Notes: generated from the letters alone by a model not told the origin. A DNA stretch of 64,000 nt from Sipunculus nudus (GCA_026874595.1 CM049306.1:18593019-18657018), one strand, 5' to 3'. Positions 1-11,747 are shown, numbered from the stretch's first letter. Translations and numbers: made by a program.

Positions 1-459
1 TTCTTGTTCTCGTTACCTCTTTGTGTAAGCAAAGAATTTTCATTTTTGCTTATATATTATGTTGAAGCCTGTTTTACCGATGTTTTGCCCTTACGTTAGT
101 TATGTTCGTATTTGTACAGTAACACACGTGCAAAACCTAATTGTTATATTTAATACACGGGGCACTGTTACTTGAGTGGAATAGATACCACATGAATAAT
201 ATTCACATGGTCATCACCGTGTATACAATACAAGGAAGCGGCACTACATGGAAGATCACCTTACATGTAACGCTAGCCGAACTGCCGGGGAGGCAGAATT
301 TTGTATAATGTTATTGATTATGTTCCGAGAAATATGTCCCAAACTATATTTATTAGTAAAATATGTGATCCTTCTGAACCCCTTATTAAAATAAACAAGA
401 AATCAGCCACCATCTAAACATCACAGCCTACGTACAAACTTGAGTACCCTCGCCCAATA

Positions 460-525
<66 letters not shown>

Positions 526-3500
526 ATGTTGCATGAAGTATAATAAAACAAATATAAAATTTAGTACGTAAAATTCCATTTGTTTTCTTGAAGAATATTA
601 TATATAAAGGTACCATAAACCTGCTTTGATATATACAGATTTCCCGGTTTCTCGGCATCAAACTGAATAGCTTTGTACAGTGACGACTTTTTTTCACCAA
701 AATTAAAACTGATTGTCCTCTATTAATTTTAAAAACTAACTAGGCAATTTTTTTGGCATAATTAGAAGTTTGTTGGGGGAAATTTTGAATCCATCCTTCT
801 GACTGTACAGTGTCATCTTCACAAAAACAATACCCTCACCCCCCCCCCCCCCGGAATATATAATATATCAACCGAGGAAACTGAGGAAGTCACACTGCGC
901 ATAAAATCGCTACCCTAATCTAAGATGAGTTAGCATGCAACCACAAAAATGATTCGTACTGCAATTTTGGCCAGAAAGAGTTGTATCTCACTGTTGTATA
1001 AATGTCTCATCTGTACTGTAATCAAACGATAATCAAATCTAATGTATTCAGCAGTCAGGAGATATATTACTTTTTGTTTTATAAGTTTTATCCATATATA
1101 TTTTCTATGGCTTTTATTCCTCTATGTATTTCTCTGTTCCTTTTCTATTTATCTGATGGGGATACATCATGACTACCGCTTTCTATTGAATCCTTCCCTG
1201 GAGATGTTATGAAGAAATGTTGGTGAAATATCGCGTGGGGTATATGAAGCATACAAGGAACAGCATTCTAAGTTTTAAAACTGATCTGGATAAAGATATA
1301 TGCTTTTGTTCAAATGATCTTTTCATGAGTTTTCACTAGTATACGCGGCCACCTTTATTCGGGCCGCAGAGCATAAGTTTGATGCAACTAAGAACTTGGA
1401 GTACAGTGGCTCACATCCCTCTATGAGCTCGCATGGGTGTATTTTATTCACACCAGTGGCGTATAAAGTTTTTTTCATTTGAGAGTATGATTGGCGCTGT
1501 TGCGCCAGTACTCGCGTTTGCGGGAACAGGGGCAGATCCCCCTCAGAAGCTGGTAGGTTTTTTTTTCCAAAGTGAATTGGTGCAATTTGATGAATACTTA
1601 TAGTGAAATTTAGATTAAAATGAACATACGAGTTACCATTGAATATGACATATTTGTAGGATAATGAAATTATATTTTAGAGCATTTATTTACTAACCTC
1701 ATTTTCATACTTTTAAATACATTTGCTCAAATACGAACCGTAAGCTTCTAGTGCTTTTTTTTTCTTTTTTTTTCTTATCACCACTGGCATAAACATGGCT
1801 TCATAAAGTTTGAAATATTGAAAAGCAGCAAAGAATAAGGTAGTAGCTACAGAAATTTCATAATGCCACATGTTGGCTATGAAAACTAAAGGTGGCAAGG
1901 CTATAATACTCTCCAGCTGGACACGTAATTTATATGATCATCAAATCAGTTGAATTGCTTGCAACCCAGCAAAATTGTTCATTTGAAACTTGGAAGGTGA
2001 GAGATCTGATTAAGTGCACACATACAGCTTATCAGTGTGCATTTACATAATTTAGATATGAAAAATCAACCACAATACTTTCAGTTCCAGCCTGAAAAAT
2101 ATACCCCGAGAAAATATCATGAAAATTGGATCACCTACCTTAAATTTGCATCATTTTTCCTCTTTACAGAATTCCCAGCTCCTATGTACAAGTACTAAAT
2201 GAGTTATTTACAAGTATTTATTGTGGTTCCATCAGCTATAATAAAGCAATCAATATACATGCAGTAATAGTTATACCAGTTCAGTTTATTTAGTTAGACA
2301 TGTAGGAGCGCAACAGATACAAACACAATGATACCGGTACGGTGTTTATAGTATTAGTAATTGAAATTGCCCAATTTTTTTTTTCGAGTCTCTGATCAGG
2401 AAGCAAACTCCTTGGCTAGGTTCATAATGTTAATGTCATCCAGCATTGACTTGTGGATGTTGGCAACTGCAAAAGGGTTCAGCCTGGTTTGAGTCATGTT
2501 GTCCCTCAATCAGGTCTTGAGTCGCCTTTTTGTTGAAAAGCTGCGTTACCATTCACAAGAAGTTACTGGAAAAACCCGCATTAACTTGAGCAAATTTTCC
2601 ATCTTTTTTTCTGGATTTGATATTATTAACGTCAACCCAAATTTCAACATTACTAAAGTAAAGGAAACTTCCTTTTAATTACCTTGGCACTGGTGTCGTG
2701 ATGTTATTATTCCAAAACTCAACCTGTTGTCCACTCCAGCTGTATCACTCTAGATGTTTCTCAAATTTGCAGAACGATACAAAGTTTTAAAAAGTTCCTT
2801 GCTATATCGTTAGTTTTTCGTATCTAATTAATTCCTCATTAAAAGTAAGTTAACAGATACAACCTATCAAATTTATAAATGCGTCGATTTGGCATAAAAT
2901 AAATAATGTCAGTGTACACAACCCTTCAGGGTGAAAGTGTGACTTAATTTGTTGTGGGTACAAGATCTGAGGACAGCGATGCTTGCATAACACTTATCCT
3001 ATTTGGTACCAGATAATTCCTGTGCTATCCAAATAATTCAGTCACCAAAATTATGCTATTAAGACAATAAAGACATTGCAAAATTTTCCACATCACTTTT
3101 ACATATTATTTAAGAAATCTCATTAGAAAATCTATTTGAATTATGGGCAATCTATGTAAACCATTCAGATTGTTAATTCATTCTTCTAGTTCAAGCAGAT
3201 GAATATTAACAAAAGATGGATTTCTTTATAAGTTTTATACATTGAGTCATTTTTTTTAATTTGTTGAATACATATTTTTGAAAGAAATATCTACACTTAT
3301 TAAGTTAGCAGATTTTCTCTACTTATGCTCTTGTAAACCATGTGATCTTTTATGTTTGCTTATTAGTTGATGGGTTTACAATTTGTCTATGAAAATGATC
3401 ACCGGCCTGCAGAGGGTTTAAAGATTTACCAAAAAAATTGGTTTCGTTCTTTGATTTAGTTCAGGCATAGGCGCTGTTAACCCAAAGGTGACCAACCCTG

Positions 3501-3975
3501 GTTGACTAATGTGGTAACTTACTGATTTATGATTCTTTCGGCATATTTGTGGGTTTTCCTCTTCCATTCTTTAAAATCCAAGCATTTTGGTTGCAAAAAC
3601 TTCAGACATGCCATTTTAATTATGCATTCTGTGACAGGGTTTTAAAGTGTGAAAATCCCAATTTAATCCCACACACAGTCGAATCATTGGGGGTATATAC
3701 CCCATCCCCCTCGGGATCTACGCCTATGATTCACACCCCTGGCGGAGGTATCTATGTGGGCTCTCACTTCTTTCTCGTTAATATCTTTTTTTTATTATAT
3801 TTAACTTCTTCCAAATGGTTAAAATTTAAATTTGTCACAACCTTGTCCATGTCTTGATCTATGCTTTAACAAATTGTTATATGCATATAATTGTTTAATC
3901 ATTACTTCGTCCTTTTTAAGTCATTCAATTTTTTCATTATAATTGATTATATTTTAATTTATTGCGATTTTATAG
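1..3975. other. Gene-free AT-rich stretch, possibly intron upstream of the syncollin-like exon
   Basis: I find no exon with convincing coding character here. The stretch holds a (TA)n microsatellite, a C run near 841-852, T runs and scattered low-complexity sequence. A short GC-richer patch at about 3685-3755 resembles dispersed repeat debris. It ends in the splice acceptor of the exon at 3976, so at least its last part is probably intron. The missing 5' exons of that gene may lie here undetected or before the window. Confidence 0.5.
467..518. repeat. (TA)n microsatellite
   Basis: Nearly perfect TA dinucleotide run of about 50 bp that decays into TGTATG. It creates an artificial Ile-Tyr repeat open frame, which is not coding. 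Confidence 0.95.
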
Positions 3976-4217
3976 GATCCTTTAATGACATGGCGTCATC
4001 CCTGGCAGTACAGACGAATTGCGTTCTGACGGTGTATGAGCACGATCACGCACGAGGCCACTGGGCGGCCTTCAACGCAGGAATCCAGATCCATCTAGCA
4101 GACTGGAAACGAGGCTTTTGGCGCAGTTACGACTGGAATGACGTCATAACATTCGTGAAATGCAATTGTAACGGGCCCATTCGCCCCCGCAGGAATAACC
4201 TACATATAACTGACTAG
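3976..4217 (+). CDS. Syncollin-like / beta-gamma-crystallin-like protein, terminal exon (partial)
   Basis: The exon encodes about 80 residues and ends at TAG 4215-4217. It is preceded by a pyrimidine/AT-rich stretch and an AG acceptor at 3974-3975, so I place the exon start at 3976 rather than at the upstream in-frame ATG at 3891, which lies in AT-rich intron-like sequence. The peptide contains NDMASSLAVQTNCVLTVYE, then a G-rich turn and FNAG, then WNDVITFVKCNC near the end. This follows the order of the C-terminal part of syncollin: ASSL-V, C-LTV, F-AG, an R-G segment, W--I and a terminal C-x-C. Syncollin is a secreted zymogen-granule protein with a crystallin-like Greek-key fold. The exon therefore covers the end of one Greek-key motif and all of the next. 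Codon use is GC-richer than its surroundings. A 20-residue tail follows the last cysteine and is longer than in vertebrate syncollin. Upstream exons with the signal peptide and first cysteines were not found. A generic beta-gamma-crystallin protein is the alternative. Confidence 0.6.
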
Positions 4218-4301
4218 ATTAATTAAGAGACCAAGCTTTTCAAAAGACGGGGTTAGTTATGTGAAAAACCACTCGGTGACCAAGTGAGCTACAGGAATAG
4301 A

Positions 4302-4307
4302 ATTAAA
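4302..4307 (+). promoter_or_regulatory. Possible poly(A) signal ATTAAA
   Basis: A common variant poly(A) signal about 85 bp after the stop of the syncollin-like exon. No canonical AATAAA was seen between 4218 and 4520. Confidence 0.3.
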
Positions 4308-4693
4308 TACCAAGAGAACAAGGTAATGGACAAGGGGAAAGTGTCACAAAAAAGGCTTCAGAGAAGTTGTTGAAGTCCCTGTATATAATAGTTTTTTATT
4401 TTATGTTGACACTTAAACGCTTTAACTTGTCACTATATGGATATGTTTTATTGTGGCTTTGCTGTCATCAGAATGACTAGAACATTATATAAGCAAATTT
4501 AATTTTCATATTTTTATTATGAAGGGATGCAATTTCTTTACAATGATGTGCCCTCTTTAACGAATTTACATAATATAATTGTTACATGGAATACATTTGC
4601 TATCATGTACAAATTCAACACTTCCTTAATACAGACCAGAGTATCTATGTTAGCTCCAGGCAAGCCAAGTCTGTACACCACAACAAGGCTGTA

Positions 4694-5290
4694 TACCGCC
4701 GATGTCAGTGTGTGATTGGGGTTGGAGTGGGGTTGGAAGGTGGCATGATTTGCGGGGAGAGGGAAGTAACCAATTTTGCCTATACATATATATTGCACCA
4801 GTGTCATTGAGATACCTCCAAAATATGTGTACGACTTAATGAGTACTTTTTTGTTCCAAATGCGGGGAGGGGACATCCCTTCCTAACCCCCCCCCCCCCC
4901 CCTTGGTTCTGCAGCATGTGTATATATTTATGTCGTTGCTATCACATTTCCAATCTAAACCAAGCATCAAAACCGCAAACACAGTACCGCCGATGTCATA
5001 GCCGTTATTGGGGTGGGGTTGGTGCTAGCAAGTTTTGATGGGGGGGGGGGGGGGACGAATAGCGTGCATTGTCCCATCAATGAATACGTTTATATACATA
5101 TTGCATCAGTGTCATTGACAGACCTCCAAAATGTGTTTTCGCCCAAGTGAGTACCTTTTTGGTCTAAATGCGGGGAGGGGACATTCCTTCTTGCCCCCCC
5201 CCCCCCCTCCCCTATCCGGTTCTGCAGCCTGTGTATATTTTTGTAGTTGCTGCCACGTTCACAATCTGTATACTGAGAATCAAAACCGCA
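4694..5290. repeat. Tandem duplication, 291 bp period, two copies
   Basis: The motif TACCGCCGATGTCA starts at 4694 and again at 4985. Both copies then share a GGGGTGGGGTTGG stretch, the phrase CAGTGTCATTGA, a GCGGGGAGGGGACAT block followed by a C run, GGTTCTGCAGC and an ATCAAAACCGC end. Copies have diverged by indels mainly in the G and C runs. No coding function is apparent. Confidence 0.85.
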
Positions 5291-6847
5291 ATTAGTTCCG
5301 GTCTTATTTTTATCATCTCAGTAAGATCATGATACATTTAAGTTTTACATGAATGGGTCTGGTGGATCAGACAAAAATTGGTTTATCTACCCCTCCAAAC
5401 TCCCTCGTCCGCCATTCAGATGTAATCTCATTCAGACCAGGATGTCCGGTCCGTGACAGGCTAATCCATGTACCGAGGGGGGGGGGGGGGGGGGGCATTT
5501 TATCATACCTGTCCCCGGACACGCACACTGTTTTTTTTAACGGATTTTGATGAAATTTTGTTCAAGTTACATCCAGAGAGTAATTTATTAAATTTAGGAA
5601 GTAACCTGAGTCACCATGATATATCTTTAATCAAAAGATTTTTGGATTAATTTTATATTTTGACCCAGGGCGATTCTACTGTCGCCGGGTAGAGCCGTCC
5701 CGCTTACATATAGTTATTATAAGGTAGGCAGTTGTTAGGCAACTGATCAGGAGAACCCTCATTACTCTAGCGTGACCCACATGATAGTTAAAATTACACC
5801 TTTGCGGGGGTACACAAGTATAGTCGTACAAATATACGCATCTAGTTTATATGTCAATCTTATTCAATTCAGTCACACCCCACTTAAAATCACACAATTA
5901 GGCAAATTATGAGAGAAAATGTCAAGAACTTCTTCAATCAGCTTTTCAGGACTAAAATATTTTCTCCAAATAATAAATTTGGTGCTATTTTTTAAATACG
6001 CAAATTAAAACATAATGACAATTTCAGAAAGTCAATAAACATGTGCTAATCTAAGTGCGTTAAATCATGAATCTTGACTATGTTAGGTATTATTTTCGAC
6101 AAGTTTAAGCTTTGCATTTAATTTTCAAGTCTGTTAACTTTGTAGTAATAAAAGCATTTGTCGAGGTTGGGTTCTCAAACACACAATCTAATGCAATAGT
6201 ATTAATTACCTTTTTATTATATATTTTATATGAAATACAAAATGTCATATGACCAACGGCCAAGTTGATAAAACATAACTGTTTTATTAAACAGGTATAC
6301 AGGCATAACAGAACAAAAAAATTATAAAAAGTTTATATTAAAAGTCTCTAAACGTCATTAAGCTGAATTTTCAAAACTATAATCTAATTTTCATAGAGTA
6401 AACATTTGGCATGGGTGTACAGTGATTGTCACCTTCTGTCGAATGCATATAGGTCATATGCGTCCAATGATCGGACACTTACAAATCATTCCATGTAATA
6501 TATGTGTTCGGTTGTGCGCAATTTTTTTCCGTACGAAATTTTGACTGATAACCTTTTGTGTGCCACTTTTGATACAAAAGCAAGGGCGTATCCATGGGGG
6601 TGCCGGAGGGGGCCATGCCGCCCCCCCCTCCCCCCCCCCCCCCTTCATCTTACTTAACATTGTAATATTAAGGGAAAAATTCTAGACAGTAATATCTCTA
6701 CATATACAACTATGGAAAATATCATAGGTCATGTTTACTTCTTTCATTACTGTACATTATCATACGCAGGTAACAAACTTTCCTTCTTGTTTTTAGTCTT
6801 AAAATTAAATGGTACAAGGATACTGAAGTAGGTTGGTTCTATAAATA

Positions 6848-6849
<2 letters not shown>
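5291..6849. other. Gene-free stretch with G and C homopolymers
   Basis: Holds long G or C runs near 5477-5496 and 6618-6643. The text around 6590-6640 (GGAGGGGGCCATGCC next to C runs) resembles the block at 50713-50752, so both are probably ends of the same dispersed element. No credible exon seen. Confidence 0.5.
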
Positions 6850-6851
<2 letters not shown>

Positions 6852-6889
<38 letters not shown>

Positions 6890-6901
6890 TATATATATAT
6901 A

Positions 6902-6951
<50 letters not shown>
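6852..6951. repeat. (TA)n microsatellite
   Basis: About 100 bp of TA repeats with two small interruptions (GATA and TTTA). Confidence 0.95.
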
Positions 6952-6955
<4 letters not shown>

Positions 6956-7468
6956 TTCCTTGCTGTTCCAAGCGAGTCATTGAAACAATATAAAATGATA
7001 TATATTACAAAATGGAGATATCCAGATTTTAAACTTTCGATTTCAAAGATTGTTTATTTGCGTTATTATAAAATGATATAATGATCGATTAGGCCAATCA
7101 ATTTCTTCCAAATGTGATTCTTGTTTTAGATTCTGATTCCAAGATATATATTAAGATATATAGATATAGGCTCTTGGTATTCTGGAAAGCATATATTGGA
7201 AGTGCATGTACAGTAGACTGAGATGGGGACATTGCATGAATAAAGCCGGTGACTAAGTGCATACAGGTGTCTCCAGGCATCTGAAATTGACAAATCCTGC
7301 CTTGTAAGTTTCAGTGTCAAAGCTGGCTTTGACCATCCAAATACTTTGACCTTGCTCGGTCATGTTCATTTCATACCCTTTTGTGATCATATTATGCAAT
7401 ATTTTTGGTCAAAGTTATGGATCGATACAAATTTAATTTTATAGTGAAAAAAATGTAACGTGATCGAC

Positions 7469-7696
7469 ACACACACACACACACGCACACACACACACAC
7501 ACACGGCCATTGTGTGCAGCAGTGTTCCCTCAGGTGGCCTACAAGGAGGCATGCCACAATAATAGAAAATACGGTTTTTTGGACTCTCATACTTCGGAGA
7601 TTAATATTAATACCCCCCCCCCCCCCCCCCATTTGCCGGAACAGGATTCGCAGTCGCACATCAATATATGTGTTAAAATATATGAATATATAAATT

Positions 7697-7771
<75 letters not shown>
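7469..7771. repeat. Microsatellite cluster (AC)n, (C)n, (TA)n, (GA)n
   Basis: An AC run at 7469-7504, a C run at 7612-7630, a TA run at about 7698-7740 and an adjoining GA run at 7741-7771. Open frames here are products of the repeats, not genes. Confidence 0.95.
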
Positions 7772-7776
<5 letters not shown>

Positions 7777-8110
7777 GAAAGACAGGAAGGCAGAGACAAC
7801 GGAATAAAGACAGGGGACGTGTGTGTGCGTGCATCAGGGGCGTCAATACAGGGGGGTGGGATGGCCAACATAATCATACCCCCCCCCCTTATATTCAGAA
7901 AATAATATTTATATATTGGAAATGAACTATATTTATTACTAGAATTATTGAATTTGGTTACATTTATGAGTTTAATGTGAAATATTATATATCATAACCT
8001 GATTAAGAATAAGCATATACTGGAAACATACCATATTTTTTAAAACCTTTTTTTTTAAACCTTATAATTGATTGTATTATATTTGAAATATGTCATACAG
8101 ACAATAAAAA

Positions 8111-8117
<7 letters not shown>

Positions 8118-8167
<50 letters not shown>
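8118..8167. repeat. (TA)n microsatellite
   Basis: About 50 bp TA run followed by degenerate TACACATACACG. Confidence 0.95.
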
Positions 8168-8170
<3 letters not shown>

Positions 8171-8174
8171 TATA

Positions 8175-9373
8175 TACACATACACGTGTGTAGGTGTGTG
8201 TGGGAAAAAAGTTGCGAGTCATCCCCCCCCCCCCTTGAAGAAAATTTGCCGTCATTGGCGTGCATGTGTGAGTAACATCTTCTTGAGGTTCAATCTGCAT
8301 CACACTGGATGAACCTAATTCATAACAAGCTTCAAAGCTTGTCCTGATAACAGCGGTATACCTATTACAGCAGAAAGGACCATTGTGTTGTCTGTGGGTC
8401 TGATCCGGTTATAAAAGCAGATGGGACGCAGGATGTACCTTAATCAGATTTGACCATTCACCGCCACCCTTGTACTGAATTAAGATAACGGCGTAAAACA
8501 TACATTAATTGATAACCAAAGAGACCACAACTTCCATCACGGATAGACTGAACATAAATGGGAAACTGTCATTTGCAAATGTTAAAAGCGGTATACTTTC
8601 ACTTGCGACTTAACAAATGAATAACTTTCATTGACGCCTTTTTAATAATACTATATACACATATATATATAGTAATTTTAATATATCTTCTTTATTATAC
8701 ATAAAATTGTATATAAAGTATACTGATTATAAGGCTGAGGAAATTTGCATGCAATATTCTAAAACATACAAGTTTTTTTTTTTTAGTATCATCAGATGTT
8801 AAAAAAAAACAAATTATGAAATATTTCGAATTAAACAATGTTACCTTTATAAACAAAAATTATATAATCAAAGTATTATGGAGGAAGCAGAATTTATATT
8901 TAACAGTCTGATGTCACTGATAATGTCGGCCTCGCCTTGGTGAACATTTTTTGCTGGCGCGTCTTTCGGGCCTGATAATTTTTCCAGCTCTACATTGAAC
9001 CTAAGGTGGCCACTTGTATATCTGGTCATTACATGATAGTCTGCAGGTCCGAATTCGGGGGAGAGTTCAGTTTGGGTCTGATAAGAGATTTTGCTACTCC
9101 GCCATAACAAATCTACAAATTACCTGATCAAATACCTATCTTTTCAGTATTTGTACGGAATCTCGCTCCCGTGCGGCGTAATGTACGTTCGGTTAGCTAT
9201 CCTGTACTCTCTCATTTAAAACTTATACCGATGGGTTATTTTGAACATCATTGAAAAAATCTTAGATAAGTTCATGTTTTGATGCACGCTGCTAATGATC
9301 AACCTTCTTTACTGTGCAGAGACGAAGACCTTTGGGAGGAACCTTCGCCATGGCCATGGCTGAAAAATTCGTG
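8175..9373. other. Gene-free stretch
   Basis: Non-repetitive AT-rich DNA with a C run at 8223-8234. No convincing exon, RNA gene or element end was recognised. Confidence 0.45.
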
Positions 9374-10167
9374 TTTTAATGATTCGTGGACGCTTGGCTT
9401 GTAACAAAAATACATTTTTGGTTCACGGATTTGACATCGGCTGGTCAAACTGTCACCACAATGCCTCTTCAGTCAAGGGTGAATGGGTATAGGCCATAGT
9501 GGCGCAAATGTAGAATAAATACACATACACAAAATATCCTCATACGTATCCTTAAATATACGTACACGCGGCTTAAAGCTGCGTGTCCACTTGTACGGAT
9601 GCGGTGCGTGTTCGGTGCGGATACGTATGCGGATATTTTGTGTATGTGTGTCCATAAGATACGTTTGTCAGTGCGTTTTTAGGTCTTTCACTCTCTTTCA
9701 CCTCTACAAAATGGCACTTTCCGCATGCGTTTCTGCATGCGTTTCCGTACCCGCGGCTACATGGTCCGGTTTTTAATGATTCGTGGACGCTTGGCTTGTA
9801 ACAAAAATACATTTTTGGTTCAAGGATTTGACATCGGCTGGTCAAACTGTCACCACAATGCCTCTTCAGTCAAGGGTGAACGGGTATAGGCCATAGTGGC
9901 GCAAATGTAGAATAAATACACATACACAAAATATCCTCATACGTATCCTTAAATATACGTACACGCGGCTTAAAGCTGCGTGTCCACTTGTACGGATGCG
10001 GTGCGTGTTCGGTGCGGATACGTATGCGGATATTTTGTGTATGTGTGTCCATAAGATACGTTTGTCAGTGCGTTTTTAGGTCTTTCACTCTCTTTCACCT
10101 CTACAAAATGGCACTTTCCGCATGCGTTTCTGCATGCGTTTCCGTACCCGCGGCTACATGGTCCGGT
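9374..10167. repeat. 397 bp tandem duplication (9374-9770 and 9771-10167)
   Basis: The second unit restarts at 9771 with TTTTAATGATTCGTGGACGC. The offset is exactly 397 bp and the copies are almost identical (I noticed only single-base differences such as GGTTCACGG versus GGTTCAAGG), so the event is recent. Each unit contains the left part of the MITE at 9974 and a hairpin: arms 9521-9551 and 9619-9650 in the first unit are imperfect inverted copies (CATACGTATCC against GGATACGTATG). Confidence 0.93.
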
Positions 10168-10304
10168 TTTCCAAAAACGTATCCGTTTCCGCACGCCGCA
10201 CGCACTCCGCACCGCGTAAGTGGACACACTCCTTCTTTATTCCATATGCGCGATTTAAAACGCGTCCGCATCCGTATCCGTACCGCATAAGTGGACACGG
10301 AGCT
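9974..10304. mobile_element. MITE with TAA flanks (PIF/Harbinger-like by flank length)
   Basis: About 331 bp bounded by TAA at 9971-9973 and 10305-10307. The left end begins AGCTGCGTGTCCACTT. The reverse complement of the right end begins AGCTCCGTGTCCACTT, followed in both by GC-rich GGATGCGG-type sequence. A second end-like segment (GTAAGTGGACACACTCC, near 10217-10233) lies inside, which suggests nested or duplicated ends. There is no transposase. The TAA flank fits PIF/Harbinger; TTAA (piggyBac/Kolobok) cannot be excluded because the left flank reads TTAA. A left-half copy starts at 9577 in the upstream 397 bp unit. Confidence 0.7.
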
Positions 10305-10413
10305 TAAGTCATAGGCTGCCCACACGACTTTGGCTTAATCTATGACCCGTATACAATGTTACGGGGTGACATAAAAGCGGACCGAACTGTTTCGCTAGTG
10401 AAGCATGCTTTTC

Positions 10414-10466
10414 TAGCGAAGCGGTTGGAATGCCGGACATGTGCGCCACCGACATAGGTTCGAATC
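10414..10466 (+). promoter_or_regulatory. tRNA-like A box/B box pair in the first LTR
   Basis: TAGCGAAGCGG at 10414 fits the Pol III A-box consensus TRGCNNAGYNGG apart from length, and GGTTCGAATC at 10457-10466 fits the B-box core GGTTCRANTC. Spacing is tRNA-like. Whether it drives transcription is inference. Confidence 0.6.
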
Positions 10467-10803
10467 ACGAATCGGCCCAAACCTTTCCCCTGCGTAATTT
10501 GTCTTTGTAACAAATTAGGGCTCGTCCAAAATGACTCCAAGATTTGTGGCCCGGGAATGGTGGTTTGAAGTAATTGAGTAATTACCGCCACCAAGTTCAC
10601 CAAAAGTGTGACTCTTTGGAAGTTTATACCAGAACGCTCATAAGAGGGGGTATGTTACGGGGTGACATAAAAGCGGACCGAACTAGTGAAACATGCTTTT
10701 CTAACGAAGCGGTTTGAATGCCGGACATGTGCGCCACCGACATGGGTTCGAATCTCGGACATAAAAGCGGACCGAAATGTCTCGCTAGTGAAGCTTGCTT
10801 TTC

Positions 10804-10856
10804 TAGCGAAGCGGTTGGAACGCCGGACATGTGCGCCACCGACATGGGTTCGAATC
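10804..10856 (+). promoter_or_regulatory. tRNA-like A box/B box pair in the middle (hybrid) LTR
   Basis: TAGCGAAGCGG at 10804-10814 and GGTTCGAATC at 10847-10856. The region can be drawn with a short D stem (GCG/CGC) and a wobble-containing T arm around TTCGAAT. The third LTR keeps diverged versions (TAACGAAGCGG, GGTTCAAATC at 11139-11148). Confidence 0.62.
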
Positions 10857-10905
10857 TCGGATCGGCCCGATATTTTCCCCTGAGCAATTTGTCTTCATAA
10901 CAAAA

Positions 10906-10918
10906 TGGGGGCTCGTCC
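10906..10918 (+). other. Primer binding site, proline-tRNA type
   Basis: TGGGGGCTCGTCC directly downstream of an LTR end plus AAA. The first internal region has a decayed version, TAGGGCTCGTCC at 10516-10527. Confidence 0.8.
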
Positions 10919-11429
10919 AAAACGTGTGCCTGGGGAATGGTGGTTTGAAGTAATTAGAAAATTACCGCAACATAGTTCACCAAAATGTGACTCCTGGGAT
11001 AGTCTTGTTCTGAGAGCAGAACGCTCTTAAGAGGGGTGTGTTACGGGGTGACATAAAAGCGGACCGAACTGTCTCGCTAGTGAAGCATGCTTTTCTAACG
11101 AAGCGGTTTGAATGCTGGACATGTGCCCCACCGACATTGGTTCAAATCTCGGATCGGCCCAAACTTTCCCCTGCGCAATTTGTCTTTGTAACAACAAGGA
11201 AAGAGGTACCATTGTGCACTTATAGGTGTGACAAGCATGATGTGACAATGCCTTGAATGATATGTAATATATATTTATATAATATATGAATGTAGATTCC
11301 CCAGTTTGTGAACCCAGTGAATCCCCAGTTTCCTGTGGGAAGATACCTTACCTGACTGAGGGAACAGGGGCGGCCTTGTTTGAAATGGGTTGCTAAGGAC
11401 GGGGAGGGGGTAGGGGTACCGGGCAGCGT

Positions 11430-11718
11430 CCACATTCTAGCGCGCGCCAGACGAGGTCTGTCATTTGAGTGGGATTTACCTATGCGCGCAAGGGGGAATC
11501 CAATCTAGACCGCGCTAGATTGCAGTATTTATCTGCGTAAACGCAATGCAGATTCTAGGCCGGGCCAAGTGCAATGCGGCCTAACAAGACAGGGTGTCGC
11601 GCTCTACAGGGTAACTTGGTCCGGCACAGTGTGAACGCAAGTTAAAATGTAGCCCGCTCCAGATTTTTCTGGACCGTTCTAGCGCGAGCCACATTTTTCT
11701 AGTGCATGTAAATGGGGC
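11430..11718. mobile_element. Partial GC-rich MITE, same family as 36741-37218
   Basis: The right end reads AATGGGGCTA at 11711-11720, flanked by TA, as in the full copy at 36.7 kb. Shared internal text includes the stretch around CCGGGCCAAGTGCAATGCGG (11561-11580), present in reverse complement near 36877-36896, and GTAGCCCGCTCCAGA-type sequence. The left end is missing. Rich in GCGCGC words, unlike its surroundings. Confidence 0.75.
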
Positions 11719-11747
11719 TAATATCGCCAAATACAGCCATGCACAGG

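Larger units (their letters stand above)
10357..11193 (+). mobile_element. TRIM-type miniature LTR retrotransposon, three-LTR tandem form
   Basis: The layout is LTR 10357-10512, internal 10513-10652, hybrid LTR 10653-10902, internal 10903-11038, LTR 11039-11193. LTRs start TGTTACGGGGTGAC and end TAACA. Flanks are ACAA at 10353-10356 and 11194-11197, a 4 bp target site duplication enclosing the whole array. The second internal region opens 3 nt after the LTR with TGGGGGCTCGTCC (10906-10918), identical to the first 13 nt of the proline-tRNA primer binding site known from gammaretroviruses. Polypurine tracts sit just before the LTRs (10642-10650 and 11029-11036). The middle LTR is a fusion: an LTR cut off in its B-box side joins at about 10758 to a second LTR that lacks its first 11 nt. 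No gag or pol is encoded, so mobility would need proteins from another element. Confidence 0.88.

Noticed and set aside
3549-3857. 102-codon frame as the upstream exon of the syncollin-like gene
   Set aside because: It lacks the cysteines and signal peptide expected, contains a repeat-like TATACCCCATCCCC stretch and has no convincing donor site.
6747-8303. Open frames coding long Ile-Tyr, Thr-His, Arg-Glu or Ser-Leu runs
   Set aside because: These translate the (TA)n, (AC)n and (GA)n microsatellites and have no independent coding evidence.
9591-10325. Paired cysteine- and valine-rich or histidine-rich open frames on both strands
   Set aside because: They are the same 397 bp duplication and MITE read in several frames; both strands stay open because of GC-rich repeat words.
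10357-11193. Interpretation as a tandem array of ordinary tRNA-derived SINEs
   Set aside because: The A and B boxes are real, but TG...CA ends, a primer binding site after the repeat, polypurine tracts before it and 4 bp duplications at the outer ends fit an LTR element much better.
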